Source of the DNA: Acidobacteriota bacterium
GTDB taxonomy: Bacteria > Acidobacteriota > Vicinamibacteria > Vicinamibacterales > JAKQTR01
Length of the DNA: 32,743 nucleotides
Direction: 5' to 3'
Assembly: GCA_026393675.1 (NCBI GenBank)
Contig: JAPKZQ010000001.1
Span: forward strand, 1-32,743
The position numbers and the translations under genes were made by a program. Of the stretch, positions 1 to 8,258 are shown piece after piece. The first letter of the stretch is position 1. Each line of letters begins with the position of its first letter. The notes under the pieces are model-generated. The model saw nothing but the letters and a program-made list of their open reading frames with translations, was not told where the DNA came from and ran no database searches.

Positions 1-93
1 GCGTCGCCCGCATCGCGCGCGGGCCACGCGGCCTACCAGCGGCTGGAGCACGCGATGGACGCCTATCTGACGGAGGTGCACCTTGCTGCGTAG
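1..93 (+). CDS. C-terminal fragment of an unidentified protein
   Basis: An open frame enters from the left edge and ends at a TAG at 91-93, giving the last 30 residues of a protein (ends ...DAYLTEVHLAA). The frame has the GC-rich third positions of its neighbours. The tail is Ala-rich and probably helical, but too short to assign to a family. It converges on pyrD, with 42 AT-richer bases between the two stops. Confidence 0.45.
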   Translation, partial: ASPASRAGHAAYQRLEHAMDAYLTEVHLAA

Positions 94-135
94 AAAACTT
101 GACTCAAAAACTCAGATCCGAATCAATCAAGACTT

Positions 136-1059
136 CTAGGCGCGATCGGTTTGCAGCGTGCCCACCACGTCGGCGACCCGTTCGATGCCGTGTCGCTCGA
201 GGTAGTCCTCGATACCAGCCAGCAACTTCGTCCAGATGAACGGATCGACAAAGCACGCCGTGCCCACCTGCACCGCGGTCGCGCCCGCGATCATGAACTC
301 GAGGGCATCCCGAGCGGAGGTGATGCCCCCCATGCCGATGACCGGGATGCGGACGGCGCGGGCACAGTCGTACACCATCCGTACGGCGATCGGCCTGATG
401 GCAGGTCCGCTCAGTCCACCCATCACGTTGGACAGTCTGGGCCGCCGTGTCTCCACGTCGATGGCCATCGCCAGGAACGTGTTTACAAGCGACACGGCAT
501 CGGCGCCCGCCTCTTCGGCCGCCTTCGCGAATGACGACACGCTGGTCACATTGGGCGTCAACTTCGGGATGACCGGCAGGCGCGTCACCTTGCGCACCGC
601 ACTGACGACGGCTGCCGTGCTGGCGAGATCGCAGCCGAACTGAATGCCCCCTTCCTTGATATTGGGACACGAAATGTTCAGTTCCAGCGCGGCGACGCCC
701 TCGACATCCGAGAGGATGCGTGCCAGCTCCACGTATTCACTAATCGCTGATCCACAGATATTGACGATGACCACCGCGCCGAGACGCCTCAGCTCCGGCA
801 TCTTCTCGCGGACGAACCGGTGCACGCCGATGCCCTGGAGGCCGATGGCATTCAGCATGCCCGACGGCGTCTCAACGATGCGCGGCGGCGGATGGCCCTC
901 TCGTTCGGTGAGAAAGAGGCCCTTGACGGCAATGGCGCCGAGGCTCGCCAGGTCGACCACTTCCGCGTACTCGAGGCCGTAGCCGAAACAGCCGCTGGCC
1001 GGAATGATGGGATTCTTCAGCACCAGCGAGCCGATGCGGACGCTCAGATCAGCCTTCAT
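136..1059 (-). CDS. pyrD: Dihydroorotate dehydrogenase B, catalytic subunit
   Basis: Oxidises dihydroorotate to orotate, the fourth step of de novo pyrimidine synthesis, with FMN in a TIM barrel; 307 residues, normal for the class 1 enzyme. The substrate loop NISCPN (about 128-133) carries the Cys (C131) that acts as base in class 1B enzymes. FMN-binding signatures include KLTPNVT, GGLSGPAIRP and GMGGITSARDALEF near the C-terminus. The ATG at 1059 is preferred because it makes a 4-nt ATGA overlap with the stop of pyrK. An in-frame GTG two codons upstream (1065) is possible. Pairing with pyrK shows it is the NAD-linked heterotetrameric type, not the quinone-linked class 2 form. Confidence 0.93.
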   Translation of the reverse strand: MKADLSVRIGSLVLKNPIIPASGCFGYGLEYAEVVDLASLGAIAVKGLFLTEREGHPPPRIVETPSGMLNAIGLQGIGVHRFVREKMPELRRLGAVVIVNICGSAISEYVELARILSDVEGVAALELNISCPNIKEGGIQFGCDLASTAAVVSAVRKVTRLPVIPKLTPNVTSVSSFAKAAEEAGADAVSLVNTFLAMAIDVETRRPRLSNVMGGLSGPAIRPIAVRMVYDCARAVRIPVIGMGGITSARDALEFMIAGATAVQVGTACFVDPFIWTKLLAGIEDYLERHGIERVADVVGTLQTDRA

Positions 1060-1874
1060 TCCCACACCACATCGTCACCATTGAACACCGGGCCGTTCAG
1101 GCACGATCGGACAAAGTGCGCACGCCCCTCGTCGTCTCGCACGCGGACCACACAGCTGTAGCATCCGCCCATGCCGCATCCCATGATGCGCTCGGTCGAC
1201 AGCTGGGAGGGACGTCCGTACCGGCGGGCGAGATCTGCGACGGCCTTGAGCATCGGTTCCGGCCCGCAGGCATAGAGCGTGAGCCCGGCTGATGCGGGCT
1301 GCGCCGAAAGTGCACGTTCGAGCGGCACCGTCACGCGGCCGTGGCTGCCTCGACTGCCATCCTCGGTCGCCAGTTCGAGTGCGACGCCGCGGCTCTCGAA
1401 CCACTCGAGGTAGAACAGGTCCGTGTGACTGCGGCCGCCGTAGAAAAGCCGGATCCGCGTGCCCGCCGACCGCAGCTCGTCAGCGAGCGTGGCAAAGGGC
1501 GCCAAGCCCACGCCTCCGGCGACCATCCACGCTTCCGATGGCGGGCCGACCGTGGTGAAGGGCTTGCCGAGCGGCCCGAGGCAGTCCAGGCGATCGCCAG
1601 CCGCCGCCTCGAACAGGCGCGACGTGCCGACACCGACGCGCTTGCAGAGAATCGAGATGGCGTACGGCGTGGCGTCGGCCCGCCGGAGTACCTCGAAGAC
1701 CGAGAACGGCCGCCGAAGCAGCGGGTCCGTGCCATCGGCGGTCCGGATCATGACGAACTGGCCGGCCCGCGCGGTCCCCGCGATCGCAGGGGCGGCCAGC
1801 ACCAGCACGTTGTAGTCGGCCGACAGGCGCGTGTTGGCCAACACCTCGGCGTGGACATCGACCGGAGCAGCCAT
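1056..1874 (-). CDS. pyrK: Dihydroorotate dehydrogenase B, FAD/[2Fe-2S] electron-transfer subunit
   Basis: Passes electrons from PyrD to NAD+. The 272-residue protein has a ferredoxin-reductase-like fold: an FAD-binding RPFS motif (55-58), an NAD-binding GGVGLAPF segment, and a C-terminal [2Fe-2S] site with C233, C238, C241 and C258 (C-x4-C-x2-C-x16-C), the PyrK pattern. The frame stays open a further 80 codons upstream, but that part looks like out-of-gene translation and runs into the divergent gene. Homology begins at MAAPVDV, so the ATG at 1874 is chosen. There is no Shine-Dalgarno. A TATACT box ends 6 nt before the ATG, suggesting a leaderless mRNA. Confidence 0.92.
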   Translation of the reverse strand: MAAPVDVHAEVLANTRLSADYNVLVLAAPAIAGTARAGQFVMIRTADGTDPLLRRPFSVFEVLRRADATPYAISILCKRVGVGTSRLFEAAAGDRLDCLGPLGKPFTTVGPPSEAWMVAGGVGLAPFATLADELRSAGTRIRLFYGGRSHTDLFYLEWFESRGVALELATEDGSRGSHGRVTVPLERALSAQPASAGLTLYACGPEPMLKAVADLARRYGRPSQLSTERIMGCGMGGCYSCVVRVRDDEGRAHFVRSCLNGPVFNGDDVVWE

Positions 1875-1880
1875 GGAGAA

Positions 1881-1886
1881 AGTATA
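1881..1886 (-). promoter_or_regulatory. -10 box TATACT of pyrK (leaderless start)
   Basis: On the minus strand GGTATACT is followed by TTCTCC and then the pyrK ATG. With usual -10 to +1 spacing, transcription would start at or within a base or two of the A of the ATG, leaving no 5' UTR. No convincing -35 is seen at 16-18 bp. Confidence 0.5.
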
Positions 1887-1925
1887 CCGTCGGAGGTGTA
1901 AAGTACGATTGGGAGTCTGCGAGCT

Positions 1926-3668
1926 GTGCGATACCTTCGAATGCTTACCAATGCGGTGATTGCCGGTGTGGCCGTCGCCCTGTACATCGCCGTGCTGGTG
2001 CTGCAGCTCAATCCGCACTACTCGCTTTCCGGCTTTCCGGCGCTCGTGCTGACGCTCGTCGCCTCCTACGGCCTCAACGTGGCGGCCTTCTTTTACGCGT
2101 TGATTGTTGTACACCAGGTGGTTGCGGCCGAGCCGATCTCGCCCGGCTGGATCAGCTTCCGGGTGCTCGTGTGGCTCTGCGCGATTGGCTCGCTGGCGGG
2201 CGCGGCCCTGACCTGGACAAACCTGCTGGGATTCGGTCCGGTCCTCGACTCATCGACCGGGCTCCGGATGACGGGCGGGGCGGTGGCGCTCTCGCTCTGC
2301 GCGGCCTTCATGCTGATGCTGGCGACCTGGCACCAGTGGAAAGGCCACCAGGGTTCGAAGTACGAGCCGGCGCTGTTGGCGTTGCTGCTCATGGCATCAG
2401 TGGCCGTGCCGATGACGTTTCGCGGGCCCGGCACCGATGCCGCCAGACCGCCGCGCGACCCGGGAGAGCTCGCGGCGACGGCCGAAGCGGCGGGCGAGAG
2501 CCGGGTCATGCTGCTGTTGTTTGAAGGCGCCTCGCTCGACATCATCGCGCCGGCAGCCGCCGATGGACGTCTGCCGCATTTCGGACGGCTGGTCGAGTCG
2601 GCCGCATTCATGCACGTCGCGACGATTCGCCCCACCCAGCCTGGCACCGTGTGGACCGCCGCCGCGACAGGCAAGCTGCCGGTGAAGAACGGCATCCGTT
2701 CGGCAGGCACGTACTGGCCTGTTGGCGGCACGGATGCGATCGAGGTGTTGCCGGATTCGTGCTTCGCGCACGCGCTTGTCCGGTTCCGGTTCCTTCGGCA
2801 GCAGCTTCACACGAGCGGCGACCTGACTGCGCGACCGCTCTGGAACATCCTCAGCCAGCAGGGCGTGCCCGTCGGGATCGTCAATTGGTCCATCACCCAA
2901 CCGGCTCGCCAGGTGCGCGGTTACCAGGTGAGCGACGAGTTCGAACGACTCGCGGGATCGAGCGTCGACCTGGAGAACACCCAGAGCGCGTGGCCGCGTG
3001 AAGCGGTCTCAGTCGCGGCAGCGGCGGTCATCAAACCCGGGGTCGATCCCCGAGGGACGCAGGCGACCGCCGGCAGCGACGCCAGCGAGTTGATTGCGAC
3101 CACCTGCCGCTCCGACCGCGTGTACGAGCAGATGGCAACCGATCTCGAAGGACAATTCCCGAGCCGGTTCCAGGCGGTCCGCTACAGGTGCCTTGATGCG
3201 GCCGGGCACTATTTGCTGCGCTACGCGGTGCCCAATCCCTTCGGCGATGTATCCGAGGAGGACGTGCAGCGATACAACGTGGCGCTCGGCGGATTCTACG
3301 CGGCCGCCGACGCCGCCATTGGCCGGGCGGTTGCGATGATGCGGCCGGGGGACCTGCTCATCGTGATGTCCGGCTTCGGCATGGATCCGATGGACATCGG
3401 CAAACGGCTGCTCGAGAAGACATTCGGCAACCCGGTGCCGACCGGCACCCACGAGCGCGCACCTGATGGCTTCATGTTCGTGTTCGGCTCGGCCGTCAAG
3501 CCGGGCCGGTATGCCCGCGCGTCGATCGTCGATCTCGTACCGACCGTGTTGTATTTCTTCGGACTGCCGGTTGGCCGCGACATGGACGGATTTGCCAGGA
3601 CCGACATCTTCAGCCGGGACTTCACGGCGCACAGGCCGATCACCTACATTCCCACCTACGAGCGGTAG
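1926..3668 (+). CDS. Membrane-anchored alkaline-phosphatase-superfamily (type I phosphodiesterase-like) protein, degenerate active site
   Basis: 580 residues. About five hydrophobic segments occupy residues 8-165. The rest resembles the type I phosphodiesterase/nucleotide pyrophosphatase domain (about 193-570), with recognisable landmarks such as [36 protein letters not shown] and a closing [22 protein letters not shown]. Several catalytic positions are changed: the first metal Asp is E200, the nucleophile Thr/Ser position is P239 ([10 protein letters not shown]), and the Asp-His-Gly motif reads G483-F484-G485. The D424/H428 and H509 metal positions remain. It may therefore be a non-catalytic relative or bind metal differently. 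The GTG start at 1926 has GGGAG 10 nt upstream; an ATG at 1941 is the alternative. It lies divergent to pyrK and just before the pyr operon promoter. Its role is unknown. Confidence 0.8.
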   Translation: MRYLRMLTNAVIAGVAVALYIAVLVLQLNPHYSLSGFPALVLTLVASYGLNVAAFFYALIVVHQVVAAEPISPGWISFRVLVWLCAIGSLAGAALTWTNLLGFGPVLDSSTGLRMTGGAVALSLCAAFMLMLATWHQWKGHQGSKYEPALLALLLMASVAVPMTFRGPGTDAARPPRDPGELAATAEAAGESRVMLLLFEGASLDIIAPAAADGRLPHFGRLVESAAFMHVATIRPTQPGTVWTAAATGKLPVKNGIRSAGTYWPVGGTDAIEVLPDSCFAHALVRFRFLRQQLHTSGDLTARPLWNILSQQGVPVGIVNWSITQPARQVRGYQVSDEFERLAGSSVDLENTQSAWPREAVSVAAAAVIKPGVDPRGTQATAGSDASELIATTCRSDRVYEQMATDLEGQFPSRFQAVRYRCLDAAGHYLLRYAVPNPFGDVSEEDVQRYNVALGGFYAAADAAIGRAVAMMRPGDLLIVMSGFGMDPMDIGKRLLEKTFGNPVPTGTHERAPDGFMFVFGSAVKPGRYARASIVDLVPTVLYFFGLPVGRDMDGFARTDIFSRDFTAHRPITYIPTYER

Positions 3669-3690
3669 CGAGGGAAGACGGCACCTGCGG

Positions 3691-3696
3691 TATACT
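3691..3696 (+). promoter_or_regulatory. -10 box TATACT of the pyr operon
   Basis: GCGGTATACT lies 22 bp after the stop of the preceding gene. Its predicted start near 3702-3704 would begin the transcript almost exactly at the PyrR hairpin. The same TATACT box precedes pyrK, pyrE and the VWFA gene. No clear -35 is seen. Confidence 0.5.
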
Positions 3697-3703
3697 GAGG
3701 CAG

Positions 3704-3736
3704 CTCTTTAACCGTGGTCCGAGAGGCCACGAAGAG
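3704..3736 (+). promoter_or_regulatory. PyrR-binding RNA hairpin (pyr leader)
   Basis: This matches the known PyrR target shape: lower stem CTCTT/AAGAG (3704-3708 with 3732-3736), a one-sided TAAC bulge (3709-3712), upper stem CGTGG/CCACG (3713-3717 with 3727-3731), then the signature loop UCCGAGAGG (3718-3726), close to the UCCNGNGAGG consensus. It lies about 100 nt ahead of pyrR itself. No U-tract terminator follows, so control is more likely translational than by attenuation. The 3' strand also supplies AAGAGG, a plausible ribosome site for the GTG at 3744, which PyrR-UMP binding would bury. Confidence 0.82.
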
Positions 3737-3743
3737 GCACACC

Positions 3744-3848
3744 GTGAACCATCTCCGCACTCCGCTCGACGCCCGGTTGGACCCCCAACCGATGTCCATC
3801 CCCCAATTCCCAACCCGCTTGTTCCGGAGGATCAGATGCCAATCGTGA
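3744..3848 (+). CDS. Possible 34-residue leader peptide overlapping pyrR
   Basis: A GTG stands 7 nt after AAGAGG of the PyrR hairpin and opens a 34-codon frame ([13 protein letters not shown]...), which stops at TGA 3846-3848, 13 nt inside pyrR. The peptide looks unlike any family. Its value would lie in coupling: translating it would melt the leader and carry ribosomes to the pyrR start. The placement is seen in the sequence; translation is inference. Confidence 0.35.
   Translation: MNHLRTPLDARLDPQPMSIPQFPTRLFRRIRCQS
3774..3791 (+). promoter_or_regulatory. Second leader hairpin before pyrR
   Basis: Perfect 7-bp stem CGGTTGG/CCAACCG with an ACCC loop, between the PyrR hairpin and pyrR. The following sequence is C-rich with no T run, so it is not an intrinsic terminator. 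It may stabilise the leader fold. Two upstream CTCCG words (3753-3757, 3760-3764) can pair with CGGAG (3825-3829) of the pyrR ribosome site. Confidence 0.4.
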
Positions 3849-4384
3849 TGGATCGCGATCGGGTCAGTCGATCGCTCACGCGAATCGCGCACGAGATCGT
3901 CGAGCGCAATCGCGGCGTCGATCAGGTCGCGCTGGTTGGCGTTCGGACCCGCGGCGTGCCGATCGCGCGACGGCTGGCCTCGCTCCTGCTGACGATCACG
4001 GGTCACGAGGTGCAGAACGGTGTCCTCGACATCACGCTCTACCGCGACGACTTGATGAAGCATGCGGTGGGCCCGCAACCCATCGTCCGGCGCACCGAGA
4101 TTCCGTTTTCCATCGACGACCGCCACATCGTACTCGTGGACGATGTGCTGTTTACCGGGCGCACGATCAGGGCCGCGCTCGACGCGTTGATCGATTTCGG
4201 CCGGCCTCGCACGATTCAGCTCGTCGTGCTGGTCGACCGCGGTCACCGGGAGCTGCCCATCAAGGCCGACTACGTCGGCAAGAACCTGCCGACGTCGCTC
4301 GCCGAGACCGTCCGGGTCCGGCTCGACGAAATTGACGGCGTCGACGAAGTGATCATCGAGCGCGCTGAAGGAGACCAGGCATGA
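3836..4384 (+). CDS. pyrR: Pyr operon regulator / uracil phosphoribosyltransferase PyrR
   Basis: A 182-residue PRTase-fold protein that binds pyr leader RNA when UMP is abundant and may also make UMP from uracil and PRPP. The N-terminus ([14 protein letters not shown]) is typical of PyrR. The PRPP loop is [12 protein letters not shown] (99-110, with D102/D103 and T107-G108-R109-T110). The ATG at 3836 has a strong GGAGG 5 nt upstream. It is the first structural gene of pyrR-pyrB-pyrC-PRTase and lies behind its own binding hairpin, so it is probably autoregulated. Confidence 0.95.
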   Translation: MPIVMDRDRVSRSLTRIAHEIVERNRGVDQVALVGVRTRGVPIARRLASLLLTITGHEVQNGVLDITLYRDDLMKHAVGPQPIVRRTEIPFSIDDRHIVLVDDVLFTGRTIRAALDALIDFGRPRTIQLVVLVDRGHRELPIKADYVGKNLPTSLAETVRVRLDEIDGVDEVIIERAEGDQA

Positions 4385-5334
4385 GCGAGACAGCCAGCCG
4401 TCTGCGGGGCAAGGACCTGCTGGGGATTGCCGACCTGGACGTGTCGGAAATTAACCTGATCCTGGACACCGCGGAGGCGATGAAGGAAGTCGCGTCGCGG
4501 CCCATCAAGAAGGTCCCGACGTTGCGGGGCAAGACGGTCATTAACCTGTTTTTCGAACCGTCGACGCGCACCAGGACGTCGTTCGAGATCGCCGAAAAAC
4601 GGTTGAGTGCCGACACACTGAACATCGCCATCGCGATGTCGAGTGTCGTGAAGGGCGAAACGCTCATCGACACCGCGCTCAACCTCGAGGCGATGGCGCC
4701 CGCCATCATGGTGGTTCGCCACTCCTCGTCCGGCGCCTGCCATCTATTGGCGCGCACCTGCCGGGCCGGGATTGTGAACGCGGGGGATGGGACGCACGAG
4801 CACCCGACGCAGGGCCTGCTCGACGCCTTCACGATCCGCGAACGCAAGGGCCGGATTGCGGGACTGAAGATCGCGATTGTCGGAGACCTGCTTCACAGCC
4901 GGGTGTTCCGGTCGAACATCCTGCTGCTGACCAAGCTCGGCGCCGAGGTCTGGGCCTGCGGCCCGCCGACGCTGATGCCGCCAGAGCTGGACCGGCTCGG
5001 CGTGCATGCGACCACTCGCGTCGACGAAGCGGTCGACGGGGCCGACGCGATCATGATGCTGCGCATTCAGCTCGAGCGCATGCAAGGCGGCTTCTTCCCG
5101 TCACTCCGGGAGTATTTCACGGTGTTCGGGATGACGCCCGAGCGGGTGCGCCTCGCCAAGCCGGATGCGATCATCATGCACCCGGGGCCGATGAACCGAG
5201 GCGTCGAGATCGCGTCCGAAGTCGCGGATGGGCCTGCGTCGGTCATCCTCGACCAGGTGACCAACGGCGTGGCCGTCCGCATGGCGGTGCTGTACCTGCT
5301 GGCCGGAGGAGGCGAGAATGAAGTTGCTGCTTAA
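4381..5334 (+). CDS. pyrB: Aspartate carbamoyltransferase catalytic subunit
   Basis: Condenses carbamoyl phosphate with aspartate, the committed pyrimidine step. 317 residues, usual for a catalytic chain. The carbamoyl-phosphate site [13 protein letters not shown] (S61-T62-R63-T64) is intact, as are [10 protein letters not shown] in the middle and [11 protein letters not shown] near the end. The start overlaps the pyrR stop as ATGA, so translation is coupled. No regulatory chain (pyrI) is next to it, so it probably forms the PyrB type that works without PyrI. Confidence 0.96.
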   Translation: MSETASRLRGKDLLGIADLDVSEINLILDTAEAMKEVASRPIKKVPTLRGKTVINLFFEPSTRTRTSFEIAEKRLSADTLNIAIAMSSVVKGETLIDTALNLEAMAPAIMVVRHSSSGACHLLARTCRAGIVNAGDGTHEHPTQGLLDAFTIRERKGRIAGLKIAIVGDLLHSRVFRSNILLLTKLGAEVWACGPPTLMPPELDRLGVHATTRVDEAVDGADAIMMLRIQLERMQGGFFPSLREYFTVFGMTPERVRLAKPDAIIMHPGPMNRGVEIASEVADGPASVILDQVTNGVAVRMAVLYLLAGGGENEVAA

Positions 5335-6664
5335 GGGCGCCCGCGTCGTCGACCCCGCGTCGGGCATCGATGGGATCCGTGACGTGCTGGTGGACGGCGA
5401 TCGCATTTCCCGTGTGGACACGTCGATTCCCGCCGAGGCGGCTGTAGGCGCCGCCATCGTGGAACTGGGCTCGTCGCTTGTCGTGGTGCCAGGCCTGATC
5501 GACATGCACGTGCATCTGCGGGAGCCGGGCTATGAGCACAAAGAGACCGTCGCGACGGGCACGGCGTCCGCCGTGGCCGGTGGCTTTACCGCGGTCGCGT
5601 GCATGCCGAATACGAATCCGGTCAATGACAACGCCAGCGTGACGCGCTTCATCCTGAAGCAGGCCGCCGCGGCGAATCTGGCCCGCGTGTACCCGATTGG
5701 CGCGGTGTCGAACGGATCAAATGGGGAACACCTGGCCGAAATCGCCGACATGCGCGAGGCCGGGTGCGTGGCGTTCTCCGATGACGGACGACCGGTGGCG
5801 ACGGCGGCGCTGATGCGGCGTGCGCTCGAGTACGCCGGCATGTTCAACATGCCCATCATCGATCACTGTGAAGACCGGTCGCTGGCCGGGGAGGGGGTCG
5901 CCCACGAGGGATTCCACGCGGCTCAGCTGGGGCTGCGGGGCATTCCGGCGGCGGCCGAGGACGTGATGGTTGATCGCGACATCGTGCTGGCCCACGCCAC
6001 CGGCGGGCACGTCCACATCGCGCACGTGAGCACGGCAGGCGCGCTGCGCGCCGTGCAGGCCGGGAAATCGCGCGGCGCCCGCGTCACCTGCGAGGTGACG
6101 CCGCACCACCTCACACTCTCCGACGAGCGGCTTCGCGCCCCGCTCATCTACGACACGAACTTGAAGATGAACCCGCCGCTCCGGGGCACGACCGACCGCG
6201 ACGCGCTGCTGGCCGGCATCAGGGACGGATCGATCGACGTCATCGCGACCGACCATGCCCCGCATCATGCCGACGACAAGCGGGTCGAATTCGACCGGGC
6301 GTCGTTCGGCATTGTCGGTCTCGAGACGGCCGTGTCTCTCGGCTTCGATCGGCTCGTCCACGCCGGCATCATCGGCATTGGCCGGTTGGTCGAGTTGTTC
6401 TCCGTCAACCCGGCGAGGATCCTCAAGGTGCCTGGCGGGCGGATCGCATCAGGAGACATGGCGGACATCACGATTCTGGCTCCTGATCTCCCGGTGACCG
6501 TGGCCGCCGCCGCGTTCCGGTCCAAGGCCAGAAACACCCCGTTTGACGGCTGGTCGCTGCGCGGAGGCGTGGCCGCAACCATCGTGGGCGGCCGCGTGGT
6601 TTTCGCCAACACGGCCGTGCCCCAGGCCGCCGGCCTGGAGAGGAGAGAGAGGAGAGAAACGTGA
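5318..6664 (+). CDS. pyrC: Dihydroorotase
   Basis: Cyclises carbamoyl aspartate to dihydroorotate. 448 residues of the amidohydrolase fold. The metal ligands [10 protein letters not shown] (H64, H66) and TDHAPHH (D312) are present, as are H-containing strands [11 protein letters not shown] and [11 protein letters not shown]. The length and sequence fit the bacterial multifunctional-type dihydroorotase. It starts 17 nt inside pyrB. The last residues (ERRERRET) come from an AGGAGAGAGAGGAGAG purine run that also serves as ribosome site for the next gene, so this Arg/Glu tail may be a by-product of that overlap. Confidence 0.95.
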   Translation: MKLLLKGARVVDPASGIDGIRDVLVDGDRISRVDTSIPAEAAVGAAIVELGSSLVVVPGLIDMHVHLREPGYEHKETVATGTASAVAGGFTAVACMPNTNPVNDNASVTRFILKQAAAANLARVYPIGAVSNGSNGEHLAEIADMREAGCVAFSDDGRPVATAALMRRALEYAGMFNMPIIDHCEDRSLAGEGVAHEGFHAAQLGLRGIPAAAEDVMVDRDIVLAHATGGHVHIAHVSTAGALRAVQAGKSRGARVTCEVTPHHLTLSDERLRAPLIYDTNLKMNPPLRGTTDRDALLAGIRDGSIDVIATDHAPHHADDKRVEFDRASFGIVGLETAVSLGFDRLVHAGIIGIGRLVELFSVNPARILKVPGGRIASGDMADITILAPDLPVTVAAAAFRSKARNTPFDGWSLRGGVAATIVGGRVVFANTAVPQAAGLERRERRET

Positions 6665-7281
6665 GAGGTCGGGACGAGATCCGCCAGAAGGCGTTCGACG
6701 AACTGCAACGGGCAGGCGTGCTCATGCTCGACGGACACTTCGACTACGGCAACGGGTACCACGGCCGGGTGTATCTGAACCCGCACCAGTTGTTCAGGTT
6801 TCCCTCGACCATCTGGCGCTTCGCTCAGGATCTGATCGACCTGATGCCGGCGACCATGATCGAACAGGCCGACGTGGTGGCCGGGCCGGCGACCGGCGGA
6901 GCGCTGCTGGCACACACGATTGCCGGCCTGCTCGACAGTCGGCGCAAACTGACGGAGCCCGCGCGGCTGTTCGCGCCTTTCGCGCCCGACCACGCGGGCG
7001 GGCACACGCTGCGTCCGTTCTACCGCGCGCAAATGGCGGGCAAGCGCGTATTGATCGCTGATGACGTGCGCAACACCGGCCAGACCTTTGAGCGGTGCGC
7101 GGCGCTCGTCAAGCAGGCTGGAGGCACCGTGATCGGCACCGTGGAGATTTGCGATCGGCTGGAGGCCATCGTGGATCTGGGCGTGCCGAATATCGCGGTA
7201 GCCGAGTACCGGGCGCCAGACAACTACGCCGCGTCGGCCTGTCCGTTCTGCCGCGACGGGCAGGCGATCAGTACCTTCTAA
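6661..7281 (+). CDS. Orotate phosphoribosyltransferase-like PRTase (divergent PyrE paralogue)
   Basis: A 206-residue PRTase. It shares its frame with PyrE: GHFDYGNGYHGRVYLNP resembles the GHFKLSSGLHSPAYLQ of the canonical copy at 11976, VAGPATGGALLAH matches SPALGGLIIGH, and both end with a CPxC motif (ACPFCRDG). The PRPP loop is VLIADDVRNTGQT (130-142) instead of the VEDVVTTGGST of true PyrE, and the RRGF loop between is replaced by a different segment (APFAPDHAGGHTLRPF). It is coupled to pyrC by a GTGA overlap and an embedded AGGAG, so it belongs to the pyr operon. It may be the operon's OPRT or have drifted to another substrate. Confidence 0.78.
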   Translation: MRGRDEIRQKAFDELQRAGVLMLDGHFDYGNGYHGRVYLNPHQLFRFPSTIWRFAQDLIDLMPATMIEQADVVAGPATGGALLAHTIAGLLDSRRKLTEPARLFAPFAPDHAGGHTLRPFYRAQMAGKRVLIADDVRNTGQTFERCAALVKQAGGTVIGTVEICDRLEAIVDLGVPNIAVAEYRAPDNYAASACPFCRDGQAISTF

Positions 7282-7327
7282 TCACTCCCGGAGTGGTTGT
7301 GCCGGCGCACACACTCCGGGAGTGATT
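7280..7327 (+). terminator. Long inverted repeat ending the pyr operon
   Basis: A perfect 16-bp arm (7280-7295, repeated inverted at 7312-7327) encloses a second stem TGTGC/GCACA (7298-7302 with 7307-7311) with a CGGC loop. The left arm begins within the TAA stop. Only a weak T-rich tail (GATTGTT) follows. Each arm is itself nearly palindromic (CACTCC..GGAGTG), so a protein operator is an alternative. Confidence 0.6.
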
Positions 7328-7361
7328 GTTGCATCGATCAATCGCGCCCAGGAAGCGCCGT

Positions 7362-8258
7362 ATGGCCGACCCCCGCCGCCTCAAGCCCGCGCTCGACAGG
7401 CTCTACCACGAGTTTGACCGAAGCGCGCGCGTCAGCGATCCGATCGAACGCGTGCGCCCCTTCACCAACCCAGCCGATGCGGAGATCGTCGCCTTTTGCG
7501 CGGCCGGGCTGGCCTTTGGCCGCGTGACCAGCGTCCTGGCCTCGATCGATGCCCTGCTGGACGTGATGGGGCCGTCGCCGTCGGTCTTCGTCCGGCGGTT
7601 CGATCCGGAGCGCGACGGAGCCAGGCTTGAACATCTCGGGCACCGCTGGACGCGCGGACGGGACCTGGTGGCGCTGCTTTGGATCCTCAGACAGATGCTG
7701 GAGGTTGCTGGCTCTCTGGAGCAGTTCTTCGTCGACGGCGATGTGCCCTCCTCGCCGGACGTCGGCCCTGGGCTCGATCGGTTCTGCGAGCGTGCGCGGC
7801 AGCTGGATGTGACCCGGGCGTATGGACGGGCGGCCGGGCGGCTGGGCGTCCACACGTTCTTCGCGCGGCCGTCGGCCGGTAGCGCGTGCAAGCGCCTGAA
7901 CTTGTTTCTGCGCTGGATGGTGCGTCGCGACGGAATCGACCTCGGCACGTGGACGCGCGTTTCGGCTTCGCGCCTCATCATTCCGCTCGACGTGCACGTC
8001 ATCCGCGTGGGGCAGTGCCTGCGCCTGACGACCTACAGAACGGCCGGCTGGAGGATGGCCGCCGACATGACGGCATCACTGCGGACGATCGATCCTGACG
8101 ATCCTGTGCGCTATGACTTCGCGCTGTGCCATCTTGGGATGCTGAACCTGTGCGGATTCAATCAGCCAGCGGGAGATTCCCATTGCCCGCTGAGGGGCGC
8201 ATGCCGACCACGCGCTCGTAGACGGCGAGGGTCTCGTCCACCATTCGATCCACGCTGA
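7362..8258 (+). CDS. TIGR02757 / DUF2400 family protein
   Basis: 298 residues. Family traits include an N-terminal LDRLYHEFD, a DP..RVRPFTNPADAEIVAFCAAGLAFGRV region, CKRLNLFLRWMVRRDGIDLG and LIIPLDVHVIRVGQCLRL, resembling the HhH-type DNA glycosylase core. A Cys cluster closes the protein (C-x7-C-x10-C-x5-C in ALCHLGMLNLC...CPLRGAC), probably an Fe-S or Zn site. The molecular function of the family is not established. The ATG at 7362 with AGGAAG upstream is preferred to a TTG at 7326, which lies in the terminator. Its last 101 nt overlap the end of the convergent GT4 gene, giving an Arg-rich tail that may not be conserved. Confidence 0.82.
   Translation: MADPRRLKPALDRLYHEFDRSARVSDPIERVRPFTNPADAEIVAFCAAGLAFGRVTSVLASIDALLDVMGPSPSVFVRRFDPERDGARLEHLGHRWTRGRDLVALLWILRQMLEVAGSLEQFFVDGDVPSSPDVGPGLDRFCERARQLDVTRAYGRAAGRLGVHTFFARPSAGSACKRLNLFLRWMVRRDGIDLGTWTRVSASRLIIPLDVHVIRVGQCLRLTTYRTAGWRMAADMTASLRTIDPDDPVRYDFALCHLGMLNLCGFNQPAGDSHCPLRGACRPRARRRRGSRPPFDPR

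Noticed and set aside
3774-3791. Intrinsic terminator (attenuator) in the pyr leader
   Set aside because: A good 7-bp stem, but followed by C-rich sequence with no T run.
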